A stretch of DNA of 19,878 nt from NCBI GenBank assembly GCA_949283445.1, contig CASDTD010000257.1, positions 1 to 19,878 on the forward strand, in the 5' to 3' direction. Both the position numbers and the translations under genes were made by a program. This document shows positions 6,653 through 14,470 of the stretch, one piece after another; position 1 is the stretch's first letter; each line of letters starts with the position of its first letter. The stretch is from an uncultured Coriobacteriia bacterium. Its GTDB lineage: Bacteria; Actinomycetota; Coriobacteriia; Coriobacteriales; QAMH01. The notes under the pieces were generated by a model, which ran no database searches, had not been told where the DNA came from, and saw nothing but the letters and a program-made list of their open reading frames with translations.

Positions 6653-7477
6653 GTGGAACATCTGAAGGACAGTGACGGTGCGTTTGCGGCCCTGGCCATC
6701 GAGCTCGCCTACAACGGTGCAGGTTACTCGGGGTTTGCCAAGCAGAAAGACGAGCGACTGCGCACGGTGCAAGGCGAGCTCGAGCGGGCGCTTGCCACGT
6801 TGCTGCGCCATCCGGTCGAGACGGTGTGCGCCGGCAGAACTGATGCGGGCGTACATGCGTTGGGGCAAGTGGTGTCTTGTGTTGTCCCGCGCGAGGAGGT
6901 TGCAAACCGTGCGCCATCCAAACTCAGGATTTCCCTCAACGCGCTCACGCCCGATGACATAGCGGTGAAGCGCGTTTGCTTTGCAGATGCGGGTTTTTCC
7001 GCCCGCTTCGATGCCGTGAAGCGCGAGTACCGCTACCGCATCGTGTGTGGGGGCGAACCGCCCTTGTTCCTGCGCGATTTCGCATGGTGGCACCGTGGCG
7101 AACTCGACGCAGATGCCATGCAGACGGCCGCCCAACATTTGATTGGCGAGCATGATTTCAAGTCGTTTTGCAAAACACAAAGCGCGGTGGACAAGACGAC
7201 GATGCGCTTCGTCGAGGAAGTGAGCGTGTTCGAGGAAGAGCAGCTGGGGGAGAAGCATTTCGTGGTTAAGGTCGTCGGCAACGCGTTTCTGCACTCGATG
7301 GTGCGCACTATCGTCGGCACGCTGGCGCAGGTGGGCGTCGGGCGGCGCGAGCCTGGTTGGGTTGCGGACGTCCTTGCGGCCCGCGACCGCAACGCTGCGG
7401 GCGAGACCGCGCCTGCCTGTGGGCTCACGTTCTGGCACGTGACGTATCCGGAAGGGGTTTTCCGCGACGAGGTGTGA
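6653..7477 (+). CDS. truA: tRNA pseudouridine(38-40) synthase TruA
   Basis: TruA (274 residues) isomerises uridines 38-40 in the anticodon stem-loop of many tRNAs. The catalytic aspartate is Asp64 in the signature GRTDAGVHALGQV. Other family features are AYNGAGYSGFAKQ near the N-terminus, REYRYRI in the middle, the segment HDFKSFCKTQS and the C-terminal LHSMVRTIVGTLAQVG. The usual GWQ after the first motif reads GFAKQ here. The only start that keeps the family N-terminus is GTG at 6653, with a purine-rich AGGGGAG upstream; this leaves about 14 residues before the conserved core. The ecfT-truA order is common in Gram-positives. Confidence 0.94.
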   Translation: MEHLKDSDGAFAALAIELAYNGAGYSGFAKQKDERLRTVQGELERALATLLRHPVETVCAGRTDAGVHALGQVVSCVVPREEVANRAPSKLRISLNALTPDDIAVKRVCFADAGFSARFDAVKREYRYRIVCGGEPPLFLRDFAWWHRGELDADAMQTAAQHLIGEHDFKSFCKTQSAVDKTTMRFVEEVSVFEEEQLGEKHFVVKVVGNAFLHSMVRTIVGTLAQVGVGRREPGWVADVLAARDRNAAGETAPACGLTFWHVTYPEGVFRDEV

Positions 7478-7532
7478 GGTGCGCGCGGGAAACGTGCGCG
7501 GATGGCAAGGGGCCGGCCATGTCGCTGCCCCG

Positions 7533-7541
7533 TGCTACTCT
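7533..7541 (+). promoter_or_regulatory. Possible extended -10 promoter upstream of the zinc-ribbon protein gene
   Basis: TGCTACTCT fits an extended -10 element (TG-n-TACTCT), 40 bases before the start codon of the next gene. No -35 box is visible at normal spacing, which extended -10 promoters can tolerate. Almost the same string, TGCTACACT, occurs upstream of acpP. Confidence 0.3.
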
Positions 7542-7581
7542 ATGCGGACACGAAAACGCCAAGATGCGCTGAGGAGAGGTA

Positions 7582-9507
7582 ATGTTCTGTAAAGAATGCG
7601 GCAGCGAAGTCAAAAACGAGGCGAAGTTCTGCCCGAAGTGCGGCACGCCGGTCAAGCAGCCAAAGACGCCTGACGGCGCTGCGTCCGCCGCGTGCGGCAA
7701 CGGTGGGCAGCAAGGTGACAAACCGCAGGCGAAGTGGCCGAAAAGGCGCCGCGTCGTCGTGGCGGTTGTCGCAGCAGTCGTGGTCATTGTGGCGGCGCTT
7801 GCCGTTGCCGTGGGCGTTTCGATGCCCTCTGACAAAGAAGTCGAAGCTGCCAAAGACATGCTGGCGGTCGACGCCGGCGTAGACGCCGCTTCCGCGCCCT
7901 ACGTCGACGAGGCAGGCTATGTCGACGCCTCCAATGTCAAGGACGCCGTGAAGGCGGTGGAAAAGCAGGTTCGCGCGCAAGCCGGCAATGCGGTGGTGCA
8001 ATGTGTCAACGACGGCGACAGCGTTACCTTCGTGCTCTCCAACGGCATCCACTACATCTACGCGCCCACAGTGAAAGGGCAGCTGGGTGGCGAGGCCGCC
8101 GAAGGCGGCGAGACGGCGGAAGAAGCGGCTCCCGCCGAAGGGGAAGCCGCCGAAGGGCAGGACGCCGAAGAAGAGAAGAGGCCCGAGCTGAGCGTCGTCA
8201 CCTTCGAGCCGTACAGATCGGCATTCGACGAGGCGGGGTTGCGTTCGATAACCGAAGAGAAAGAGAGCCTGTGCGAGGCGGAGGGCTTCAAGGCGGGCGA
8301 AGACTACGCCGACGGGGAGGTGTCTGTCGAGACCCTCGAAAGCAAGCTTGGCAAAAACCAGATGGTCTTGTGGTTCGGGCATGGCCTCTCGACGTCTCTG
8401 GACGGATCAGTGCTGCCGACGGGCACGACGGTTGTCGACGCTACCAGCAACGTCCCCAATATCAGCATGTGGATTGTCTGGAGGGTGTTGGAGCAGGATG
8501 GCCTTCTGGAGAAGGAGTGCGCGAGCGTCGCATCTTGGATTTCCGCGACTTCAAAATACAAAGACGATTTGGAAAACGCCCGTCTGGTCGTCGTCAAGAC
8601 TAACGAGGACAACGGGCGTCTTGCGATGACCTCCCGCTTTATAGAGGAACATTACGACGAAGGCGACCTTGCGGGCAGCGCGTTCTACTTCGGCACGTGC
8701 GAGATGTTGAAAGACGTGTGCGACCCGGTCGAGGGCGTCACGCCGTTCGCCCAGGCCCTGGTAAATGCCGGCGCTTCTTACGTTTCCGGCTATACGGGCA
8801 CGGTTCCCACCTCGTTCGAGGAACAGACCCGCATCTCGCTCGTCAATAATCTTAAGAGCGGCACTGACTTGGGCATCGCCTTCGTGAACACGAAATCAGG
8901 TGCTGATGGGAGCAAACGTGCGCAGGTTTCCAAGGGCGAAGAGAAGGCTGAGCCGATAGGGAAAGAGAAGTACGCGGACACCTACTTCTCGTATATTCCG
9001 CTTGCCAAGGGGCAGGAGCACAAGCCTGCCATCGAGCGTCCCGAGGACAAGGAGGAAGCCGCCGAGGAGGAAAAGCTGGCGGAAGATTCCGACAAGAAGA
9101 TAGAAGACGAGAAAAGCGAGGAAGCGGAAGACCTCGGCTCTGCGCAGGGCGAGGTGACCTGGTACGAGGGCGCCTACGGGGGCGCGGCACCCGCTCCGTA
9201 CATCACGAGCGTGCGAGTGGAGGGCAACACGCTCGTCATCAAGGGCGCGCTCATGCACGCGAGCTCGGAAAGCGCGCTGAAGGGGCTCAACCCCTTCGCC
9301 GATCCGGATGTCGTCGACGAGGAGCAGACCTACCGCTTCAAGCTCACGAGCAGCACGAAAATCGAGCAGGTGACCAGCTCTGAGAAAGGGACGACCGAAC
9401 GCCTCACGCTCAAGGAGTTCAAGGCGCTCAGCTTGCCCGCCGCGCCGGGCAACATTTACTCCGTCGATGCCAACGGCAGCCTGTTGAGCATCTGGATGGG
9501 CGTGTAA
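7582..9507 (+). CDS. Membrane-anchored zinc-ribbon protein with CHAT/caspase-like protease domain (putative)
   Basis: This is a 641-residue protein with no gene name I can assign. Residues 1-22 form a zinc ribbon (Cys3, Cys6, Cys17, Cys20). A Lys/Arg cluster (51-57) precedes one transmembrane helix (about 57-79), predicting a cytoplasmic ribbon and an external C-terminal part. An external segment (80-168) is followed by an acidic Ala/Glu linker (169-200). In the main domain (about 201-470), His267 in LWFGHGLS and Cys373 in FYFGTCEM fit the His-Gly and Cys dyad of clan CD peptidases. The stretch after Cys373 (FAQALVNAGASYVSGYTGTVP, then a helix ending LKSG) matches the CHAT pattern. A second acidic linker (about 483-517) and an unrecognised domain (518-641) follow. 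AGGAGAGG precedes the ATG. The protease assignment is inferred from motifs, and the 106-residue His-Cys gap is longer than usual. Confidence 0.7.
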   Translation: MFCKECGSEVKNEAKFCPKCGTPVKQPKTPDGAASAACGNGGQQGDKPQAKWPKRRRVVVAVVAAVVVIVAALAVAVGVSMPSDKEVEAAKDMLAVDAGVDAASAPYVDEAGYVDASNVKDAVKAVEKQVRAQAGNAVVQCVNDGDSVTFVLSNGIHYIYAPTVKGQLGGEAAEGGETAEEAAPAEGEAAEGQDAEEEKRPELSVVTFEPYRSAFDEAGLRSITEEKESLCEAEGFKAGEDYADGEVSVETLESKLGKNQMVLWFGHGLSTSLDGSVLPTGTTVVDATSNVPNISMWIVWRVLEQDGLLEKECASVASWISATSKYKDDLENARLVVVKTNEDNGRLAMTSRFIEEHYDEGDLAGSAFYFGTCEMLKDVCDPVEGVTPFAQALVNAGASYVSGYTGTVPTSFEEQTRISLVNNLKSGTDLGIAFVNTKSGADGSKRAQVSKGEEKAEPIGKEKYADTYFSYIPLAKGQEHKPAIERPEDKEEAAEEEKLAEDSDKKIEDEKSEEAEDLGSAQGEVTWYEGAYGGAAPAPYITSVRVEGNTLVIKGALMHASSESALKGLNPFADPDVVDEEQTYRFKLTSSTKIEQVTSSEKGTTERLTLKEFKALSLPAAPGNIYSVDANGSLLSIWMGV

Positions 9508-9509
9508 CC

Positions 9510-11222
9510 ATGGCGCACATGATTCCGAGCGCCGGCCCGGCGGCGTTTGCCAAGGAAAGCCTGGAGGACCGCATCTACTACGCCCTCTCCCAGCTGAGCG
9601 ACGATTTCACAGTCGTCCACTCGTTCAAGCTCGTCGATGTTGAGGGTGGGCAGCTGTCCGAGCACGAAGCCGATTTCGTCATCTTCAATCGGGAGCTCGG
9701 CATACTCGTCGTCGAGGCGAAGGCGGGGCAGGTTAGAACTGTTGAGGGCGAGTGGTGCTACGGTAGCGGCGACATCATGCCCGGCGGCGGGCCATACCGG
9801 CATGCGAGCGACATCAAATGGCGTCTGTTCTCCCGTTTCGAGGAGATGGGCATCAAGGATTTGCGTTTTCGCTGCAAGCTCCTGCACGCGGCGTGGTTTC
9901 CCTCCCTGGGGGCCGAGCAGCTGCGCACGTTGGAATATTCGGGTGAGGCGGTGCGCGAGCTGACGCTGTGCAAATCGGATTTGGCCGACCCCGAACCGGT
10001 CATCCGCAACATGTTCAGAATCAACACAGCGCAGGTGCAGACCGAATTGAGCGAGAAAGAGGCGCAGGAGGTTCTCGACAAGGTCATCCGTCCGGAATTC
10101 AACATCGTGCCGACAGGCGCCTGCGATTACGGCTTCAACGACTACGTCTTCGCCCGGCTGCTGGACGAGCAGGTGCGCGTGCTCGATTTTCTGAGCGAGC
10201 AGAAGACGGCGACGGTCAATGGGGCAGCCGGCACGGGAAAGACGCTCATCGCCATCGAGCACGCCAAGCGCAAAGCGCGCCTGGGCCAGGTGCTCGTCCT
10301 TTGCTTCAACAAGCTGCTACAACTTGACATCAAAGGGCGGTGCAGCGATGAGGCGAACATATCGGTCTACACGATAGACGGGCTGTCCACCAGAACCGTT
10401 GGCGCCATCGATTACGAGGCCATGGTCGCCGCGTTCATGGAAGACCCTACGGCGTTTCCCTACGATCATGTTGTCATCGACGAGGGGCAAGATTTCGGGC
10501 AGGACGCCATAGAGCGGGCGGGCGTGCTGGAATGTCTGCAGATGCTCGTGGAGGCCAAAGGCGGGACGCTGTACTTCTTCTATGACAAACGCCAGCTGGT
10601 GCAAGGTGTCGGGCTGCCGGAATTTATCACGGACGCCGATTGCAGGCTGACGCTCTACCGCAACTGCCGCAACACGGAACGCATCGCCGCCTGCTCGTTC
10701 AAGGCGCTCGAAGACTCGTCTGCGGTCAACGTGCTGCTGTCGGGTGAGCCGGGCAACATACCCTGCATGAAGGTTTCCATCGACAAAGCCGCGCTGGAGA
10801 AATATGTCGACGGGCAGATCGAGACGCTGCAGAAAAAGGGGCTCGAAGTCGTTGTCCTCACCTGCAAGACCATCCAGCGGTCGATGTTTTCCGACGTGTT
10901 CAAGCGCAGGGGCGACGCGCATCGTTGGAAGAGCAGCGGCGCCAAGGTCTACACGTGCCGCACGTTCAAGGGCATGGAGGCTGATGCCGTCATCCTCATT
11001 GATGTTGACGAGACGCTGTGGAAGGCTTCGATGGCAGAGTACAGTCCGCGGGAAGGCGCGATATTCTACACGGGCGCCTCGCGGGCCAAGCACGAGCTAC
11101 GCATCGTCGCGTGTATGGACGACACGGGCTGCAGAAACGCCCTGCTTTGGTTGGGGGCCGGGACAGCCAGCGAGAACCCGCAGGCCAAGCTGGCGGAGGC
11201 TCTGGGCGCGCAGCTGGTGTGA
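9510..11222 (+). CDS. NERD-domain nuclease fused to UvrD-like SF1 helicase
   Basis: This 570-residue protein combines an N-terminal nuclease-related (NERD) domain with a superfamily 1 DNA helicase. The NERD part (about 15-130) shows the PD-(D/E)xK-type core Asp55-x13-Glu69-Ala-Lys71 (ADFVIF then VVEAK). The helicase part has Walker A GAAGTGKT (238-245), motif II DEGQD (324-328, the UvrD DExQD form), motif IV-like LTLYRNCRNT, motif V TFKGMEADAVIL and motif VI GASRAKHEL with the arginine finger Arg525. It probably acts on DNA ends or damaged or foreign DNA; its substrate is unknown. It starts 2 bases after the stop of the protease-like gene, so the two are almost certainly cotranslated. The ribosome-binding site is weak (GGATGGG), and an ATG at 9519 is an alternative start. 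Confidence 0.88.
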   Translation: MAHMIPSAGPAAFAKESLEDRIYYALSQLSDDFTVVHSFKLVDVEGGQLSEHEADFVIFNRELGILVVEAKAGQVRTVEGEWCYGSGDIMPGGGPYRHASDIKWRLFSRFEEMGIKDLRFRCKLLHAAWFPSLGAEQLRTLEYSGEAVRELTLCKSDLADPEPVIRNMFRINTAQVQTELSEKEAQEVLDKVIRPEFNIVPTGACDYGFNDYVFARLLDEQVRVLDFLSEQKTATVNGAAGTGKTLIAIEHAKRKARLGQVLVLCFNKLLQLDIKGRCSDEANISVYTIDGLSTRTVGAIDYEAMVAAFMEDPTAFPYDHVVIDEGQDFGQDAIERAGVLECLQMLVEAKGGTLYFFYDKRQLVQGVGLPEFITDADCRLTLYRNCRNTERIAACSFKALEDSSAVNVLLSGEPGNIPCMKVSIDKAALEKYVDGQIETLQKKGLEVVVLTCKTIQRSMFSDVFKRRGDAHRWKSSGAKVYTCRTFKGMEADAVILIDVDETLWKASMAEYSPREGAIFYTGASRAKHELRIVACMDDTGCRNALLWLGAGTASENPQAKLAEALGAQLV

Positions 11223-11574
11223 TGGCAGGCCTGGCCGCAATCTGTGCTCTGGCGACAGGATCGCGTGTCGTTCAACTGCAGATGTGTGCTCGAACGACAA
11301 AATCGCCTCGAAAACCACCCCTGGATGTCGCCAAACCACCTGTTTGCGGATTATGGGGCGGTGAAGTGTCGTCAGGCCACTCGTTTGCTGCGGAGATGCA
11401 CGGGCAGCACGATCAACCTCGTATGCTGATACTATGCGCAAAATATGCCATTGCGGACAAAGGGGTGCTTCACTTGCTACACTGTCAGGCGGCAAATTTT
11501 CGTTGAAGTTTGCTGTACGTGGAATTCAAGTCAAATGGCGGGGCGCGTGCCCTCCATGGCGAAAGGAATTTGAA
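11223..11574. other. 352-base intergenic region before the fatty-acid operon, no gene seen
   Basis: No convincing coding region is present. It contains an eight-base inverted repeat, TGTCGTTC (11266-11273) with GAACGACA (11292-11299). A near-direct repeat, CGACAnnATCGC, lies at 11253-11264 and 11295-11306. An interrupted stem, ACCACCCC (11314-11321) with GGGGCGGT (11355-11362), encloses a small CAAAC/GTTTG hairpin. The 3' third is AT-richer and holds the probable acpP promoter. No T-tract terminator for the helicase gene was recognised. Confidence 0.55.
11454..11483 (+). promoter_or_regulatory. Probable promoter of the acpP-fab-acc operon
   Basis: CGGACA (11454-11459, four of six bases of the -35 consensus) is followed after 18 bases by TACACT (11478-11483), preceded by TG one base upstream, making an extended -10. 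Transcription would begin near 11490, leaving an 85-base leader before acpP. TTGAA (11503-11507) and TTCAA (11525-11529) form a loose inverted repeat just downstream that might bind a regulator; this is speculative. Confidence 0.45.
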
Positions 11575-11796
11575 ATGGCAACGATCGACACCGTGAAGAA
11601 GCTCCTGGAGGAGAACCTCTCCATCGACCCCGAGACCGTGACCGAGGACTCCACGCTCGAGTCCCTCGACCTGGATTCCCTGGATATGGTCGAGCTCATC
11701 TCCGACCTCGAGGACGAAGAGGGCATCGACTTCGGCGAGCCCGAGGGCATCGAGACTGTCGGCGACATCGTCAAGCACGTCGATTCTCTGAAATAA
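11575..11796 (+). CDS. acpP: Acyl carrier protein
   Basis: ACP (73 residues) carries the growing acyl chain on a phosphopantetheine arm in type II fatty-acid synthesis. The attachment site is Ser35 in LDLDSLDMVEL. The protein is strongly acidic, with the helix II recognition face DSLDMVELISDLEDEEGIDF, and has the usual four-helix length. The ATG at 11575 follows AAAGGA at seven bases; the frame runs open further upstream but without family similarity. It is the first gene of the fatty-acid cluster, 6 bases before fabK, suiting its role as substrate for every later enzyme. Confidence 0.96.
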   Translation: MATIDTVKKLLEENLSIDPETVTEDSTLESLDLDSLDMVELISDLEDEEGIDFGEPEGIETVGDIVKHVDSLK

Positions 11797-11802
11797 GCGC
11801 AT

Positions 11803-12774
11803 ATGAGGACTCGAATCACCGAGCTTCTCGGTATCGAGTATCCAATCTTTCAAGGGGGCATGGCCTGGATTGCCGACGCCTCCTTGGCCTCGGCCGTCAG
11901 CAATGCTGGCGGTCTTGGCATCATTGCGGGCGGTAGCGCCAGCGCTGATAGGGTTGGTGCGATGATCGATGAAGCGCAAGCGAAAACCGACAAGCCCTTC
12001 GGCTTGAACATCATGCTCATGAGCCCGCACGCAGACGATTTGGCCCAACTTGTCATCGACAAGGGCGTCAAGGTTGTCACCACGGGCGCGGGTTCGCCCT
12101 CGGCCTACATGGACGCGTGGAAAGCGGCCGGTATCAAGGTCATTCCCGTCGTCGCCTCCGTGGCGCTGGCAAAACGCATGGAAAAGTGCGGCGCCGATGC
12201 CCTCGTGGCAGAAGGCGGGGAATCGGGCGGGCACATCGGCGAGCTCAACACGATGGCGCTCGTGCCGCAGGTCGTGGCCGCCACGTCCGTTCCCGTGCTC
12301 GCTGCCGGCGGCATCGCAAGCGGGCGCCAGCTTGCCGCAGCGCTCATGCTGGGCGCCGAAGGCGTGCAGATGGGCACGCGCTTTCTTACCGTGGAAGAGT
12401 GCACGGTGCACGAGAACTACAAGGTCAAGGTTCTCAAGGCGAAAGACTCCGACACCATCGTGACGGGACGTGTGGCCGGGCATCCGGTGCGTGGCCTGAA
12501 GAACAAGTTCGCCCGCGAGGCGCGCAAGGCCGAGCTTGCCGAGATCATGGACGGCATGGAACAGGAGATGAAGCATTCTGGTTCCCTGCGCCGCGCCGCC
12601 GTCGAAGGCGACCTCGACACGGGGTCGTTCATGGCAGGCGAGGTAGCCGGCATGGTCAACGAGCGCGGCACGGCTGCCCAGGTCATTCAACAGTTCACGG
12701 CCGAGGCCGAAGAGGCGCTTTCCTGGTCTGGTGCCGAGCTGCTCGACAACAACGCGACACGAAAGAAGTTCTAG
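11803..12774 (+). CDS. fabK: Enoyl-[acyl-carrier-protein] reductase FabK (flavoprotein)
   Basis: FabK (323 residues) reduces enoyl-ACP with FMN and NAD(P)H, the last step of each elongation cycle. It belongs to the TIM-barrel nitronate monooxygenase-like superfamily, not to the FabI short-chain reductases. Signatures are YPIFQGGMAWIADASLASAVSNAGGLGII, then KPFGLNIMLMSP, then EGGESGGHIGELNTM with His144, which corresponds to the catalytic histidine of the pneumococcal enzyme. LAAGGIASGRQLAAALMLGAEGVQMGTRF forms the flavin phosphate site. No clear ribosome-binding site is visible, so translation may be coupled to acpP. fabD begins immediately after its stop. A FabK-based pathway predicts poor sensitivity to FabI inhibitors such as triclosan, if no fabI exists elsewhere. 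Confidence 0.95.
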   Translation: MRTRITELLGIEYPIFQGGMAWIADASLASAVSNAGGLGIIAGGSASADRVGAMIDEAQAKTDKPFGLNIMLMSPHADDLAQLVIDKGVKVVTTGAGSPSAYMDAWKAAGIKVIPVVASVALAKRMEKCGADALVAEGGESGGHIGELNTMALVPQVVAATSVPVLAAGGIASGRQLAAALMLGAEGVQMGTRFLTVEECTVHENYKVKVLKAKDSDTIVTGRVAGHPVRGLKNKFAREARKAELAEIMDGMEQEMKHSGSLRRAAVEGDLDTGSFMAGEVAGMVNERGTAAQVIQQFTAEAEEALSWSGAELLDNNATRKKF

Positions 12775-13713
12775 ATGAGCAAAACCGCATTCCTGTGCTC
12801 CGGGCAAGGGGCGCAGAAGGTCGGCATGGGCGTCGACTTCGTCCATGCGTTCCCCGCATGCGCCGACCTGTTCGAACTGGCGAAGTCTGCCACGGGCATT
12901 GATGTGTTCCAGCTGTGCGAGCAAGGTCCCCTCGAGGAGCTCTCGCTCACGCAGAACACGCAGCCCGCGCTGGTGACGACGTCGCTTGCCATTGCGCGTG
13001 CCTTGCAGGACAAGGGCGTGAAGCCCGACTGCGTGGCGGGCTTTTCCCTGGGCGAATACGCTGCTCACGCCATCGCCCGCACCATTTCCGAGGAAACGGC
13101 GCTTCAGCTGGTCGCCCGCCGCGGCGCGATGATGGCCATGGCCGCCTCGCAAACGCAGGGAGGCATGGCGGCGCTGCTGCGCTGCAGCTTGGAGCAGGCG
13201 GCCCAGCTGTGCGAGAAGCATGCTGAGGCACATGGCCAGGTGCTCGCCCCCGCGAACATCAACTGCCCCGGTCAGGTGGTCATCTCCGGCCAAACCGAAG
13301 CGCTGGAAGATGCCTGCGCTGACTGGAAGGAGCAGGGCGGCAAGTTCTCGATGGTCAAGACCTCGGGCGCATTCCACAGCCCGCTCATGCAGTTCGCGGC
13401 AGACCGCATGAAGCCCGCGCTTGAGATGACGGGCTTTGCCGCGCCGGAAATCGATTTGTACTGCAACTGCAACGCGCTGCCCCTCGAACAGGGCAAGGCG
13501 GCCGAGATGCTCCTGCGCCAGATCACCTCGCCCGTGCTGTGGGAAGACACCATCCGCAACATGATCGGCGACGGTGTCGACACCTTCATCGAGTGCGGTC
13601 CGGGCAAGGTGCTCACGGGCATGGTCAAGCGCACGGCGCGCGATATGGGCGTCAAGGTCACGCAGGTGTGCGTCGAGACGGTCGAGGACATGGAGGCGTA
13701 TCTGAATGCCTAG
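12775..13713 (+). CDS. fabD: Malonyl-CoA:ACP transacylase FabD
   Basis: FabD (312 residues) transfers the malonyl group from CoA to ACP. The nucleophile is Ser91 in GFSLGEYAAH, and His201 in SGAFHSPLM is the partner of the catalytic dyad, nearly identical in position to the E. coli enzyme. The N-terminal FLCSGQGAQKVGMGVDF is the oxyanion-hole loop, and the C-terminal ECGPGKVLTGMVKR motif is present. The ATG directly abuts the fabK stop, and the gene overlaps fabG by eight bases, so translation is tightly coupled. Confidence 0.96.
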   Translation: MSKTAFLCSGQGAQKVGMGVDFVHAFPACADLFELAKSATGIDVFQLCEQGPLEELSLTQNTQPALVTTSLAIARALQDKGVKPDCVAGFSLGEYAAHAIARTISEETALQLVARRGAMMAMAASQTQGGMAALLRCSLEQAAQLCEKHAEAHGQVLAPANINCPGQVVISGQTEALEDACADWKEQGGKFSMVKTSGAFHSPLMQFAADRMKPALEMTGFAAPEIDLYCNCNALPLEQGKAAEMLLRQITSPVLWEDTIRNMIGDGVDTFIECGPGKVLTGMVKRTARDMGVKVTQVCVETVEDMEAYLNA

Positions 13714-14470
13714 GGGAAAGGTCGAAGGCCCCGGTTGCGCGCTCGTCACGGGCTCTGCCCGCGGCATCGGCGCTGCCATCGTGCGCGCGCTGGCGGCACA
13801 GGGGCGCAACGTCGTCATCAACTACACGAGCGCGGGCAGCAAGCAGACTGCCGAGGAGCTCGCGGCGCAGGTCGCGGCCGAGCACGGCGTGCAGGCGTGC
13901 GCCGTCCAGGCGGATGTCTCCTCCTACGAGCAGGCTGGCAATCTGGTGCAGAGCGCGCTCGAGGCGTTCGGGCACATCGACGTGCTTGTGAACAACGCCG
14001 GCATCACGCGCGACACCTTGCTCATGCGCATGTCCGAAGAGCAGTTCGACGATGTCATCGCCGTCGACCTGAAGGGCGTGTACAACGTCTGTCAGCACGT
14101 CGCCGGTCCGATGGCCAAACAGCGCAGCGGGCGCATCATCAACATCAGCTCGCTTTCCGGCATTTTGGGCCAGGCCGGTCAGGCGAACTATTCTGCTGCC
14201 AAGGCCGGCGTGATTGGCTTTACCAAAGCCGTTGCGCGCGAGCTTGCGGGGCGCGGCATCACCGTGAACGCCGTCGCGCCCGGTTTCATCGAGACCGACA
14301 TGACGGCGAACATGAACCAGAAAGTACTCGACGAGATGAAAGACCAGATACCGCTCAAGCGCATCGGCGCGCCTGAAGACATCGCCGGTGCCGTGGCGTT
14401 TCTGGCATCCGAGCACGCCGCCTACATCACGGGGCAGGTGCTGCAAGTAGACGGAGGTCTTGGAATATGA
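13706..14470 (+). CDS. fabG: 3-oxoacyl-[acyl-carrier-protein] reductase FabG
   Basis: FabG (254 residues) is an NADPH-dependent short-chain dehydrogenase that reduces 3-ketoacyl-ACP. The nucleotide-binding TGSARGIG motif is near residues 15-22 and NNAG follows in the middle. The catalytic residues are Ser149, Tyr162 and Lys166 (SxxxG, then YSAAK). The C-terminal PGFIETDMT and ITGQVLQVDGG motifs are standard. GGAGG lies nine bases before the ATG, inside fabD, confirming the overlapping start. Its TGA overlaps the fabF ATG. Confidence 0.95.
   Translation: MPRGKVEGPGCALVTGSARGIGAAIVRALAAQGRNVVINYTSAGSKQTAEELAAQVAAEHGVQACAVQADVSSYEQAGNLVQSALEAFGHIDVLVNNAGITRDTLLMRMSEEQFDDVIAVDLKGVYNVCQHVAGPMAKQRSGRIINISSLSGILGQAGQANYSAAKAGVIGFTKAVARELAGRGITVNAVAPGFIETDMTANMNQKVLDEMKDQIPLKRIGAPEDIAGAVAFLASEHAAYITGQVLQVDGGLGI

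Noticed and set aside
9510..11222. Assignment of the helicase gene as uvrD or pcrA
   Set aside because: It is shorter than UvrD/PcrA (about 700 residues) and begins with a NERD nuclease domain, which those housekeeping helicases lack.
11244..11796. Open frames in the gap before acpP, including an upstream extension of acpP
   Set aside because: No family similarity. The acpP start at 11575 has a ribosome-binding site and gives the standard 73-residue protein.
11485..13821. Minus-strand open frame of 778 codons opposite acpP-fabK-fabD
   Set aside because: Its translation has no family signature and is compositionally skewed (Arg, His, Leu, Ala). It is an antisense shadow of well-identified genes in high-GC DNA.
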